This document shows, piece by piece, positions 24,356 to 33,278 of a stretch of DNA of 64,000 nt. Both the position numbers and the translations under genes were made by a program. Under the pieces are notes generated by a model. The model saw only the letters and a program-made list of their open reading frames with translations. It did not search any database and was not told where the DNA came from. Source of the DNA: Chryseobacterium sp. W4I1 (GTDB taxonomy: Bacteria; Bacteroidota; Bacteroidia; Flavobacteriales; Weeksellaceae); contig NZ_JAUSXQ010000001.1 of assembly GCF_030816115.1 (NCBI RefSeq), positions 620,001 to 684,000 on the forward strand, given 5' to 3'. Numbering within the stretch: the first letter of the stretch is position 1; each line of letters opens with the position of its first letter.

Positions 24356-25351
24356 ATGAAAACCATTAAATGGATAAAAAGATTGCTCATGGCACTTTTT
24401 TTAATTCTTATTCTTTTATTAATTGCCGGATTTATTTTCGAAAAAATATCCCGTTCAAAAGCTGAAAAAATTAAACCTGACGGCCAGTTCGCAGAAGTTG
24501 AAAATCATAAAATGCATTATCTTCAAAAAGGAAACGGTGGCCCGACCGTAGTTTTTGAAACAGCCTTCGATCCTGCAGGCCACCTGCAATGGTACCACAT
24601 CCAGCAGCAACTTCCTGAAACATATACTTCATTTTCTTATGACAGGTCCGGAATTTTATGGAGTGAGCGCGGTAAAAACCCTAAAACAGGCGATAAAATG
24701 GCTGAAGAGCTCCATCTGTTACTTGAAAAAGCGAAAGTGACAAAGCCTTACATTCTGGTTGGGCATTCTTTCGGAGGTATGCTTACCAGGTTTTTTGTTA
24801 AAAAATATCCACAGGACGTTGCCGGAGTCATTCTGGTAGAAAGCCAATGTCCCGATGATAAAAAATACCTGTCTCCGGAATTGTACAAAATGGTTACTCA
24901 GGGTCTGCCGGGTGGTTTGTTGCAGTTTGCCAATACGTTCGGCGCTGCAAGACTCATGTTTAAAAATATGTTTCCTGCAGGTACACAATACACTTACCAG
25001 AATTCTATCATGCCTGCATTGCTTTACAAAAGTGCTGATGCTACCCTGGAAGAACAGGACCATATGAAAACAATAAAGGAGGACGCCGCAAAGATAAATT
25101 CTTTTGGTTCCATTCCTCTATTTGTAATCACAGCAGGTGATACAACAAGATATGACAGCCTTATTAAAGACCGGAAACTGAAAAACGAAATGCTTGATGC
25201 ATGGGCTAAAATGCAGAAAGATTTCCTGCATCTATCCACAGACAGCAGGCAGATTACAGTGCCGGGAGCCGGACATTATATCAACCAGGATCAGCCGAAA
25301 ATCATTGAAGATGCTGTAAATGAAATGTATCTTAAGGTCACTACCAAATAG
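24356..25351 (+). CDS. Alpha/beta hydrolase, membrane-anchored
   Basis: A 331-residue protein starting MKTIKWIKRLL; earlier in-frame ATGs at 24287 and 24317 add sequence unlike a normal N-terminus. One membrane segment lies at about 9-28, then an alpha/beta hydrolase fold: HSFGGML carries the nucleophile (S in G-H-S-F-G), FVITAGDTT lies near the acid, and the catalytic His is in PGAGHYINQDQP. The substrate is unknown. It is not obviously in an operon; a 118-base gap separates it from the AAA gene. Confidence 0.87.
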   Translation: MKTIKWIKRLLMALFLILILLLIAGFIFEKISRSKAEKIKPDGQFAEVENHKMHYLQKGNGGPTVVFETAFDPAGHLQWYHIQQQLPETYTSFSYDRSGILWSERGKNPKTGDKMAEELHLLLEKAKVTKPYILVGHSFGGMLTRFFVKKYPQDVAGVILVESQCPDDKKYLSPELYKMVTQGLPGGLLQFANTFGAARLMFKNMFPAGTQYTYQNSIMPALLYKSADATLEEQDHMKTIKEDAAKINSFGSIPLFVITAGDTTRYDSLIKDRKLKNEMLDAWAKMQKDFLHLSTDSRQITVPGAGHYINQDQPKIIEDAVNEMYLKVTTK

Positions 25352-25441
25352 AACCATGTTCTTTGTCCTGTTCTTATCAAACATAAGTTGAACACATGTT
25401 TTATTTTAGAAGATTTCAATAGATTTTTAAGATTAAAATAT

Positions 25442-25449
25442 TAAATTTG
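25442..25449 (+). promoter_or_regulatory. Candidate -7 element for the AAA ATPase gene
   Basis: TAAATTTG is an exact TAnnTTTG, 20 bases before the ATG. No clear -33 TTG is seen. Confidence 0.45.
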
Positions 25450-25469
25450 ATAGAATTAATAGGTAATTT

Positions 25470-26831
25470 ATGAAGTTAATTGATTTAGCCAAAGAGCTTA
25501 ATGTTTCTGCAGAAGCCATTAAACAGTTTATTCAGGATTTTGATCTCGAGTTGGGCGTATGCATCAGTACCAACTTTGAAGTAAAAAAAGATTTCGAAAA
25601 GTTTGCCCGTGAAAACCTGGACTTTTTAAAACTATACGAAAAAGATCTTGATAAAAATAAAACACTGGAGCAGATCGCTGAAGTGATCAATCAACCCAAG
25701 GAAAAAGTTGAGGAAGCCATTAAAGAGACCAATCCCAACATTTTTGACAACGGTTTTTTCCGCTCGTCCATCTCAAGTTATGGGATTGATAATAAGCTGG
25801 GTGGTAACTACCAGTTCGTTTATGACTATTTCGGGCATAAAACAAGCCTGCAGCACAGGGATTTTATTGGATACAGAGATTTGTTTTTTTATATTTCAGC
25901 TGTTTTAGAACCTTTCCTCAACCCTCAGCAGATCAAGGATTGGGGAATTCATAAGCCTGCAGGAATTGTTCTGTACGGACCTCCGGGAAGTGGAAAAATA
26001 TTCTGGGCAACCAAAATTGCTGAAATTATTGGGTATAAGTTCAAGGAAGTTAAAAAACATTATCTCGGAACATCTTTTATTGATGGAAACCAGACCAATT
26101 TCAATGATTTTCTGCTCACCATGATGAAAGAAGAAAAAGTATTGCTTTTCCTGGATGATTTCGACGAGATCATGATGGAAAGAAAGGCAGAAACTAATCT
26201 TGCTTCCTGTAATCTTGAAACCCAGGAATTAATTCTTCATTACATAAGTAAATTTGAAAAAGAAGAACTGCTGATGGTGGGATCTGCCAATTCCGTATCC
26301 GAGATCGATGAAGAAATTCTTGCTCCCGGGAGATTTGATGTGATGATTCCCATATTTCCACCCAATGCAACGGAACGTTCGGAAATCATTCTTTATGCAA
26401 TGACCAGGGAGCTTGAAGAAGATTCGCTTCTCTATAAGATTCTTAAAAAGAATAAGGCAGACAAAGTTCCGTTCTGGCATGAGATTTCATCCAAAATGAA
26501 AGCTTTCAGCAATACCATGCTGATTGATTTTACACAGAGCCTTAAAAAACGACTTAAAAATCAATATCAAAAAACCAAAAATGAAAATCTTAAGATTGAT
26601 CAGAATTTGTTAAATGCTGCCCTGAGAGATGCCGCAGGAAAACTTACTGAAGAATACCTTGACCAGGTTGCCCGGTTTTTGGCCGATGCAATTATCAATA
26701 ATTTCGATGATTTTAAATTCAGAATCCAGGCTCTGAAAAAAGAACTTGAAACTTACAAAGTGGTTGAAGAACCGAGAACAGCCATTGGTTTTCATCACAA
26801 TGGGGAAAAAAAGGACGACGCACAGGGATAA
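25470..26831 (+). CDS. AAA-family ATPase with two N-terminal IF2_N-like helical segments
   Basis: A 453-residue protein. Residues 1-30 (MKLIDLAKELNVSAEAIKQF) and about 63-90 (NKTLEQIAEVINQPKEKV) look like two copies of the small helical IF2_N-type module. The AAA domain has Walker A GPPGSGK (170-176), Walker B LLFLDDFDE (225-233), sensor 1 GSANS (271-275) and arginine-finger region PGRFD (286-290). The residue after the Walker A lysine is Ile instead of the usual Thr or Ser, which normally helps bind Mg, so ATP hydrolysis may be slow or unusual. The role is unknown and no protease domain is attached. Confidence 0.83.
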   Translation: MKLIDLAKELNVSAEAIKQFIQDFDLELGVCISTNFEVKKDFEKFARENLDFLKLYEKDLDKNKTLEQIAEVINQPKEKVEEAIKETNPNIFDNGFFRSSISSYGIDNKLGGNYQFVYDYFGHKTSLQHRDFIGYRDLFFYISAVLEPFLNPQQIKDWGIHKPAGIVLYGPPGSGKIFWATKIAEIIGYKFKEVKKHYLGTSFIDGNQTNFNDFLLTMMKEEKVLLFLDDFDEIMMERKAETNLASCNLETQELILHYISKFEKEELLMVGSANSVSEIDEEILAPGRFDVMIPIFPPNATERSEIILYAMTRELEEDSLLYKILKKNKADKVPFWHEISSKMKAFSNTMLIDFTQSLKKRLKNQYQKTKNENLKIDQNLLNAALRDAAGKLTEEYLDQVARFLADAIINNFDDFKFRIQALKKELETYKVVEEPRTAIGFHHNGEKKDDAQG

Positions 26832-26950
26832 GTTGGGTTTGGTGTTAGAGAGCTTTAGAGTTTGAATGTGGGAGAGTATGAGTAAATATTAGACTAAAAA
26901 AGAAGTTATAATTAATCACATCATCTAAGATCTGATGTCTGAAATCTAGC
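26832..26950. other. Low-complexity intergenic DNA upstream of the FAD oxidoreductase
   Basis: Contains GAGAGCTTTAGAGTTTGAATG and GGGAGAGTATGAG, purine-rich relatives of the pyrimidine-rich repeat at the start of folP. No gene is seen. Confidence 0.4.
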
Positions 26951-27006
26951 ATCTTGGTTCTTGGTTCTTGGTTCTTGATTCTCGGTTCTTGGTTCTTGGT
27001 TCTTGA
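26951..27006. repeat. Heptanucleotide tandem repeat (TTCTTGG) x 8, imperfect
   Basis: Eight consecutive 7-base units. Four are exactly TTCTTGG; the others are ATCTTGG, TTCTTGA twice and TTCTCGG. The array ends 46 bases before the ATG of the FAD oxidoreductase, in its upstream region. Confidence 0.9.
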
Positions 27007-27052
27007 CTTCTGCCTCTAGAAATTGATCTCGACATTAATACATTTTACAAAA

Positions 27053-28159
27053 ATGAACAGCATCTGGGAAATTGAAACCTTTTACAGAAAAAGAGATATC
27101 ATCATTATTGGTGCCGGGTTTTCCGGTTTCTGGACGGCTATATCTATTAAAGAAAAATATCCCGAAAAATCTGTTTTAATAATTGAAAGAAATACAATTC
27201 CGTTGGGAGCTTCAACCCGAAATGCCGGATTTGCCTGTTTTGGAAGCCTTACCGAGGTGATAGCTGATTCCCAGAAAATGGGCTGGGGAAAGACCTTGGA
27301 ACTGGTTAAGATGAGGTTTGAAGGGCTCCAGAAAATCAAAAGTTATTTTAATACTCATGAGATAGATTTTGAACTGAACGGAGGATATGAAATTCTGAAT
27401 AATGATGAACCTTTAAAACATTTAGATGCTGTTAATGAAAAGTTGAAAACGATAACTGATCTTGATAAAACTTATTTTCTGAATCAGGCGAAGATTAAAG
27501 AGTTCGGGCTGGGAAAATCTGAATTTTTGGTTGAAAATCCCTGCGAAGGAAGCCTGCATTCCGGAAAGCTAGTACAGAAGCTCCTTGAGAAATGTAGTGA
27601 ATTGAAAGTAGAATTTCTCTTCGGAACTGAAGTGAATAATATCAATGAGAAAACGGATGGAGTAGAGGTTTGTCTTTCGGAATCACTTTCTGTGAAGGCC
27701 GAACAAATAATTTACTGTACCAATGCTTTCAGTTCAAAATTCCTTGAAAAAGAGGAAATTATTCCTGCCCGTGGACAGATCCTCCTGACAGAGCCTATTA
27801 AAGATTTAAAGCTTAAAGGAACCTTTCATTATGATGAGGGTTTTTACTATTTCCGAAATCTCGGAAACAGAGTCTTGTTTGGTGGCGGAAGAAATCAGGA
27901 TTTTAAAAATGAAGAAACAACAGATTTTGAAACCACAGCATTTTTACAAAATCATTTAGAAAACTTTTTAAAAGAAGTGATTCTGCCGGATCAGAAATTT
28001 AAAATCGAACTTCGATGGTCAGGAATTATGGCAATGGGTTCCGAAAAAACGCCGATTGTGAAACAGCTTTCAGAAAGACAATTCTGTGCCGTAAGACTTT
28101 CAGGAATGGGAGTGGCACTGGCTCCGAAGATTGGAGAGATGGTGGCTGAGCTGATTTAA
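27053..28159 (+). CDS. FAD-dependent oxidoreductase of the DAO family
   Basis: A 368-residue flavoprotein. The ATG at 27053 (MNSIWEIETFY) is preferred over a TTG at 27023. The N-terminal dinucleotide fold is IIIIGAGFSGFWTAISI with the ribose-binding acid in VLIIERN. STRNAGFACFG is the substrate/FAD loop typical of glycine and D-amino-acid oxidase relatives (DadA/SoxA type). The C-terminal RLSGMGVALAPKIGEM closes the FAD site. Such enzymes oxidise amino groups of small molecules; the substrate is not known. It is followed by a small membrane protein gene after 15 bases. Confidence 0.88.
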   Translation: MNSIWEIETFYRKRDIIIIGAGFSGFWTAISIKEKYPEKSVLIIERNTIPLGASTRNAGFACFGSLTEVIADSQKMGWGKTLELVKMRFEGLQKIKSYFNTHEIDFELNGGYEILNNDEPLKHLDAVNEKLKTITDLDKTYFLNQAKIKEFGLGKSEFLVENPCEGSLHSGKLVQKLLEKCSELKVEFLFGTEVNNINEKTDGVEVCLSESLSVKAEQIIYCTNAFSSKFLEKEEIIPARGQILLTEPIKDLKLKGTFHYDEGFYYFRNLGNRVLFGGGRNQDFKNEETTDFETTAFLQNHLENFLKEVILPDQKFKIELRWSGIMAMGSEKTPIVKQLSERQFCAVRLSGMGVALAPKIGEMVAELI

Positions 28160-28174
28160 ATACATTGTATACAA

Positions 28175-28657
28175 ATGAAATATTTACCTTATGAACGTAT
28201 TGTTTATAGAACCAATTTGTCTGAAGAGGAAATAATGACAAAGCTTTCAGGTTTTGTTGAACCCAAAAAATTCCGTTTTGGTAAAACATCAGTAAAAGAG
28301 TATGAGGGATTTATAAATAATAACAGTTTTGAAATCAATAGAATTATAAATAACAGAAATTCTTTTCTTCCCCAAATAAAAGGGATAATTCAAAAAAATA
28401 ACTACGGAACTCAAATTGAAGTTACTATGAGATTACAAGTGTTTGTATTTCTTTTTTTAATAATGTGGTGTGGGTTCGTTTTATTCTTTTTAATAGGCAT
28501 ATGTATAGCGCAGGAAAAAATATCTCTACTTTTTTTTGCTCCTATGGCTATGCTCTTATTTGTGTATACTTTAACAATGTTTGGTTTCAAAATTGAAAGT
28601 AAAAAATCAAAAGAATTCCTGAGGAAGAGCTTTGAAGCAGAAATAATATTTGAATAA
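28175..28657 (+). CDS. Hypothetical membrane protein
   Basis: A 160-residue protein of no recognised family. The first 85 or so residues are soluble and polar (MKYLPYERIVYRTNLSEEE). Two adjacent hydrophobic segments follow (about 88-109 and 117-135), and then a charged tail. It lies 15 bases after the FAD oxidoreductase gene, so it may share its transcript. Similar small proteins with this soluble domain plus a membrane hairpin are common in flavobacteria and uncharacterised. Confidence 0.68.
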   Translation: MKYLPYERIVYRTNLSEEEIMTKLSGFVEPKKFRFGKTSVKEYEGFINNNSFEINRIINNRNSFLPQIKGIIQKNNYGTQIEVTMRLQVFVFLFLIMWCGFVLFFLIGICIAQEKISLLFFAPMAMLLFVYTLTMFGFKIESKKSKEFLRKSFEAEIIFE

Positions 28658-28746
28658 ATACATATTAATCATTTTATCATCTCTGCAAACCTGCAAACTC
28701 GAATACCGAAACCCCAATCCGCATTCCAACTCACAAAAGAATTCCG

Positions 28747-28754
28747 TATTTTTG
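28747..28754 (+). promoter_or_regulatory. -7 element for prfB
   Basis: TATTTTTG fits TAnnTTTG. Transcription would start near 28759, about 13 bases before the GTG start codon. Confidence 0.45.
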
Positions 28755-28771
28755 CTTAAAATAAAAATTTC

Positions 28772-29884
28772 GTGATCAACAACGACCATATAAAAGAAGT
28801 TCAATCCAGAATTGAAGACCTACACAAATATCTTCAGATCGAAAAAAAGAAGATCGAAATAGCGAATGATGATGAAAAAACAGCTGCTCCCGAATTTTGG
28901 GATGCTCCAAAAGAAGCAGAAACCTTTCTGAAACAACTCCGTTCCAAAAAGAGATGGGTAGAGGATTATGAAGAGATCAGAACCCAGTTTGAAGATCTGC
29001 AGGTGCTGTTGGAATTTGCCAAAGAAGATCCGGAATCTGAAAAAGAGCTGGATGAAACATTTCCTAAGCTTGTAGAAAAGATCGAAGATCTGGAATTTAA
29101 AAATATGCTTTCCAACGAAGGAGACGAGCTTTCAGCTGTTCTTCAGATCACTGCGGGAGCAGGAGGTACAGAAAGTTGTGATTGGGCTGCCATGCTGATG
29201 AGAATGTATACAATGTGGGCTGAGAAACAAGGTTACAAAATGCGTGAACTCAACTATCAGGAAGGAGAGGTAGCCGGAGTGAAAACCGTTACCCTTGAAA
29301 TTGATGGTGAATATGCTTTCGGGTATCTGAAGGGTGAAAATGGCGTCCACAGACTGGTAAGGATTTCCCCTTTTGACAGCAATGCAAAACGTCATACAAG
29401 TTTCGTATCTGTATATGTCTATCCGTTGGTGGATGATACGATTGAGATCAACATCAATCCTGCGGATATTTCATTTGAAACCATGAGGTCTTCCGGGGCG
29501 GGAGGGCAGAACGTCAACAAGGTAGAAACTGCCGTACGTCTTCGTCACGCACCAACAGGAATCATCATTGAAAACTCTGAGTCCCGTTCACAGCTTCAGA
29601 ATAAAGAAAAAGCCATGCAGCTTCTTCGTTCAAGACTATATGAAATGGAGCTTGAAGAACGTTTGAAGGCTAGAACCGAGATCGAAGCCAACAAAATGAA
29701 AATAGAGTGGGGAAGCCAGATTAGAAACTACGTAATGCATCCTTACAAACTGGTAAAAGATGTCCGTTCCGGTCATGAAACTTCAGATGTGGATTCTGTG
29801 ATGAACGGTAATCTTACTCCATTCCTGAAAGCCTTCCTGATGGCCGATGGTACGGCAGTTTCAGACGATGATATGGACTTGTAA
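28772..29884 (+). CDS. prfB: Peptide chain release factor 2, without the programmed frameshift
   Basis: A 370-residue protein that ends translation at UGA and UAA. It has [18 protein letters not shown], containing the catalytic GGQ, and the class-2 codon-recognition region. The start is GTG at 28772 ([17 protein letters not shown]). Where E. coli prfB has CUU UGA C, this gene reads CTT CAG within [10 protein letters not shown]. The whole protein is therefore in one frame and the usual autoregulatory +1 recoding site is absent. A -7 element lies just upstream. Full length. Confidence 0.95.
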   Translation: MINNDHIKEVQSRIEDLHKYLQIEKKKIEIANDDEKTAAPEFWDAPKEAETFLKQLRSKKRWVEDYEEIRTQFEDLQVLLEFAKEDPESEKELDETFPKLVEKIEDLEFKNMLSNEGDELSAVLQITAGAGGTESCDWAAMLMRMYTMWAEKQGYKMRELNYQEGEVAGVKTVTLEIDGEYAFGYLKGENGVHRLVRISPFDSNAKRHTSFVSVYVYPLVDDTIEININPADISFETMRSSGAGGQNVNKVETAVRLRHAPTGIIIENSESRSQLQNKEKAMQLLRSRLYEMELEERLKARTEIEANKMKIEWGSQIRNYVMHPYKLVKDVRSGHETSDVDSVMNGNLTPFLKAFLMADGTAVSDDDMDL

Positions 29885-29971
29885 AATATCATGCCTGTAT
29901 TTTAGTTAAAAACTTATAATTAATTTTTGTTTAAGACATTTTACGCTTACTTTTGTTGTTAATCGTTATAT

Positions 29972-30667
29972 ATGGAAGATTTCAATAGCTGGAGAGATTT
30001 ACTGAACCCCGAGTTTTATATAAAAATGGGTGGGTTCTGGCTTATTTTATTTATTGTTTTTGCTGAAACAGGTCTTTTTGTAGGATTTTTCCTGCCTGGA
30101 GATTCATTACTGTTTGTGTCAGGAATTTATGCCGTTGAAATCATCAAAGAGACGTTTGGTTCTACAGGAAGCGATTTCTTAGATACCACTATTTTAGCTT
30201 CAGGAGTAGCTCTAGCTGCTATCATAGGAAATGAAGTTGGGTATTATTTCGGAAGAAAAGCAGGCCCTGCTTTATATAAAAGACCGGACTCAATGCTTTT
30301 CAAGAAAAAGTATCTTTACCAAGCTCATGATTTCTTTGAAAAACATGGGGCACTAGCTATTATTATGGCAAGATTCTTACCGGTTGTGAGAACTTTTACT
30401 CCCATTGTTGCAGGAATTGTGAAGATGGATAAAAAAGAGTTCTTAAGAGATAATATTATCGGTGCGGTATTATGGTCATTTATCTTGATTTTTGCAGGAC
30501 ATTATCTTGACAAATTGTTTATGGAACAGTTTGGAATCAATTTAAAAGAAAAACTGGAGTACATTATTATTGTCATTGTTTTGGTAACAACACTTCCGGT
30601 GATCATTAAATTTGTTTTTGGTAAAAAAGAAGATTTTTCTAAATACGAAAACAAAGATTCTGAATAA
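29972..30667 (+). CDS. DedA-family membrane protein
   Basis: A 231-residue integral membrane protein of the DedA (VTT) family. Typical segments are visible: ETGLFVGFFLPGDSLLF (about 30-46), GNEVGYYFGRKAG, FFEKHGALAIIMARFLPVVR (the conserved FxRxxPxxR-like motif) and TPIVAGIVKM. DedA proteins are linked to membrane-lipid flipping and membrane homeostasis. It is probably a single gene with its own terminator, 87 bases after prfB. Confidence 0.93.
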   Translation: MEDFNSWRDLLNPEFYIKMGGFWLILFIVFAETGLFVGFFLPGDSLLFVSGIYAVEIIKETFGSTGSDFLDTTILASGVALAAIIGNEVGYYFGRKAGPALYKRPDSMLFKKKYLYQAHDFFEKHGALAIIMARFLPVVRTFTPIVAGIVKMDKKEFLRDNIIGAVLWSFILIFAGHYLDKLFMEQFGINLKEKLEYIIIVIVLVTTLPVIIKFVFGKKEDFSKYENKDSE

Positions 30668-30688
30668 AAATACAATAAAATATAATAG

Positions 30689-30718
30689 ATAACCTGCTTT
30701 TCAGCGGGTTATTTTTTT
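30689..30718 (+). terminator. Terminator of the DedA gene
   Basis: A 9-bp stem ATAACCTGC / GCGGGTTAT (one T-G wobble) closing TTTTCA, then T7. It overlaps the last codons of the convergent hydrolase gene. Confidence 0.78.
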
Positions 30719-31578
30719 ATCCATTCCACAATGTTGGGATAGATAATGCTGTCTCTTTTTATTTTGCTGAAAAACCTCGGTACATGGCCTGTTCTTTCCA
30801 TAAAGATCAGTTTGTGAGGAACATTCTGCTTTGTAAGGGCAGAATCCATAGAAAGTCCCTGATGTTGATTTACTAAGAAGTCGTTATTTCCCTGAAAAAG
30901 GAGTGTAGGAACGTTGGATATATTGGCAATCGGGCTGGCTTTCTTGAAGGCTTCAGATATATTTTTACGGTCAAATTTTGTTCCTACCACCTTCTGGAAA
31001 GTAGGAGAAGAATATTTTGAGTAAAATGAATTCAGATATTCAGGGCTGTAAAAATCTGTTGGTCCGCTCAGTGAAATGATCTTTTTGATCTGTTCCGGAT
31101 GCCTATAGCCGTAGAGCAGGGCAAGATGCCCGCCGGCGCTTTCTCCCAATAAAATGTAATTATTCGGCTGAAGTTCTGCCTTTTCAGCAAGAGAATTGAA
31201 TTTTTCTATAGCCAGACCAATATCTTCGAGTTGTTGTTTATACGTAATTTTTTTGCCTTTAGAAACCAGTCTGTAATTCATATTGATACTTGGGATCTTA
31301 TGTTCAAAAAGCATTTTCTGAATCTTGATCATGTGCTCCTTTTTTCCAAGAGTCCAGGCTCCTCCATGCACAATAAGAATGACAGGGGAATCTTCAGCAT
31401 AGTTCAACGGTAGGAAAACATCCATCTTCTGTCTTTTATGCTCACCGTATTTCAGATTATAAATTTTCTGCTGACCGCCTGTCCCTACCCAAACCCTGAA
31501 TTTCGTGTTACATGACTGTAGCAGGAAACTGAGACAGCCTACAACAAAAAAATGGTACCTGAGAACGAGCTTTTTCAT
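30709..31578 (-). CDS. Alpha/beta hydrolase (esterase-like), probably lipoprotein
   Basis: A 289-residue protein with an N-terminal hydrophobic stretch ending in LLQSC (about residues 18-23), a likely lipobox. The fold is that of the hormone-sensitive lipase and carboxylesterase relatives: HGGAWTLGKKE forms the oxyanion region, the nucleophile elbow is LGESAGGHLAL, and the catalytic His is in RTGHVPRFF. Predicted to hydrolyse esters at the cell envelope. Convergent with the DedA gene, whose terminator overlaps its 3' end. Confidence 0.87.
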   Translation of the reverse strand: MKKLVLRYHFFVVGCLSFLLQSCNTKFRVWVGTGGQQKIYNLKYGEHKRQKMDVFLPLNYAEDSPVILIVHGGAWTLGKKEHMIKIQKMLFEHKIPSINMNYRLVSKGKKITYKQQLEDIGLAIEKFNSLAEKAELQPNNYILLGESAGGHLALLYGYRHPEQIKKIISLSGPTDFYSPEYLNSFYSKYSSPTFQKVVGTKFDRKNISEAFKKASPIANISNVPTLLFQGNNDFLVNQHQGLSMDSALTKQNVPHKLIFMERTGHVPRFFSKIKRDSIIYPNIVEWIKK

Positions 31579-31725
31579 TAATTAAATTTACAGAAAAATT
31601 ACCGTAAAGAATCTTCAGAAAAGATGATTTTTAACGTTTCAATCAAAGATTCAAAGGTTATTTCAGAAAAGGAAATGTTATTTTGAAACAGAATGAACTT
31701 ACTAAAAATTTTCCTTCACCACTTT

Positions 31726-33117
31726 TTACTGCTTTTCAGCCGTTTTTGAGGAAAGTCCTTTTTTAATCATCACAACATCCTTTTCACCTTTTTTGAAGAC
31801 GAAAGTAATTTCTGTATCACCATCCTGAAGGAAAAAAGCATCTTCTTTCTCAGCCAGTATTCGTACTTTTGGACCGGTATTATTTTGAATAAAAAGCTGA
31901 CCGTTTTTATCAATAATATGAATGGTTTCATCTTTCGAAAGTACATAATTACCCGCATATTTTTTGACTATCACAGGATCCAGGGTTATCTCTTTTTTAG
32001 GCTTTGGAAGATCATAAGGTTGGTCTAAAAGGACGGCCAGAATAGTATTGCCGGCTTTTTCCAATTTTTTGCTCGTGATATTATTGAGCAGGATAATGCA
32101 AATATCCTCTTCAGGAAGCATGGCAAAATAGCTTGTTGCTCCTTCAATATTTCCTCCGTGATTGATCAGTTTTTTCCCATACAGATCATCAATGAACCAA
32201 CCGTAGCCGTAGCCACTCAGGTAAGGTGTTGTCGCTTTTTTGAATGCTTCTTTGGATACAATTTTATAATCCCTTAAACCCGTATAATATTTGTACAGGT
32301 CTTCCGCAGTACTGTAAATTTGTCCCGCAGAGCCGGTTAAATCCGGATTCCATATTTCGGTTTTTACCTGTTTTGTTTTTGATATATAAGAATAGGGAAC
32401 TGTTTTGTCAGGACTTTTCAATGCAGGGTAATCGAATCCGGTGTGATTCATTTCCAGAGGTTCAAGAATAAATTTTGTTACAGCCTCTTCATAAGACAAC
32501 CCTGTTATTTTTTCAATGATTATTCCCAGCAGGATATATCCGGAATTGGTGTAGGAAAACTGGGTACCCGGGTCAAAATCCAACGGTTCATCTTTAAAAA
32601 ATGAAGTTTCCCTACTTTTTGGAATCTTTTCTCCCGTGTGGATAAGGCGGAAATACTCCTTGTTTCGCAACGCTTCATAAATTCCTGATGTGTGGTTTAG
32701 CAGATTCTCAACAGTAATTTCATTTCCTCTGGGGTAATCCGGTATAAATTTAGAGAGCGGATCTTTCACCGAAAGTTTTCCTTCTTCGCTAAGTTTTATA
32801 ATGACCAATGCAGTAAAAGATTTGGTTAAAGAAGCAATCTGGTAAATACTTTTATCCTGATTAAGAATCTTCTTTTCCGCATCCTGCCATCCGTAGGATT
32901 TTTCGAAAAATGTTTTATGCTGATAATGGATCAGTGCAGTTCCGTTAAATTTGTTGATACCAGCATAAGATTGTATGACACTATCTATAGCCTGCTTTTT
33001 TCGTTCGATGTTTTCTTCGGGATTGTCAGCTTTTTTTTGAGCTTTTAATGGGGAAAGAAATGCACTTAGGAAGAAAGTGATACATCCTAAGAAAAAAACA
33101 GTATGTTTATGGCGCAT
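31726..33117 (-). CDS. Serine hydrolase of the class C beta-lactamase / DD-peptidase family, exported
   Basis: A 463-residue protein with a signal peptide at about 1-26. The three active-site motifs of the family are present: SLTK (ASLTKSFTALV, S-x-x-K), YTN (FSYTNSGY) and HGG (INHGGNIEGA). The C-terminal 110 residues form a separate small beta domain, as in related penicillin-binding esterases. Most such proteins are peptidases or esterases rather than true beta-lactamases. Its promoter region is shared with the divergent DUF808 gene. Confidence 0.9.
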   Translation of the reverse strand: MRHKHTVFFLGCITFFLSAFLSPLKAQKKADNPEENIERKKQAIDSVIQSYAGINKFNGTALIHYQHKTFFEKSYGWQDAEKKILNQDKSIYQIASLTKSFTALVIIKLSEEGKLSVKDPLSKFIPDYPRGNEITVENLLNHTSGIYEALRNKEYFRLIHTGEKIPKSRETSFFKDEPLDFDPGTQFSYTNSGYILLGIIIEKITGLSYEEAVTKFILEPLEMNHTGFDYPALKSPDKTVPYSYISKTKQVKTEIWNPDLTGSAGQIYSTAEDLYKYYTGLRDYKIVSKEAFKKATTPYLSGYGYGWFIDDLYGKKLINHGGNIEGATSYFAMLPEEDICIILLNNITSKKLEKAGNTILAVLLDQPYDLPKPKKEITLDPVIVKKYAGNYVLSKDETIHIIDKNGQLFIQNNTGPKVRILAEKEDAFFLQDGDTEITFVFKKGEKDVVMIKKGLSSKTAEKQ

Positions 33118-33278
33118 GGTATAATCGTTTTAAAACGATTTAAAATTAAGCAGACTTTTGTTAAATAAGCAATCCATCATAGAAAATATTTAAAATTAAT
33201 ATTCAGAAACAAATAAAAATAGATTTTAATAATTATTTTTGTTGAACTTAACATATATTAAAATAATATTAAAACAAT

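Noticed and set aside
28772..28860. A recoding site in prfB
   Set aside because: The frame is continuous from the GTG and the CUU-UGA slip site is replaced by CTT CAG.
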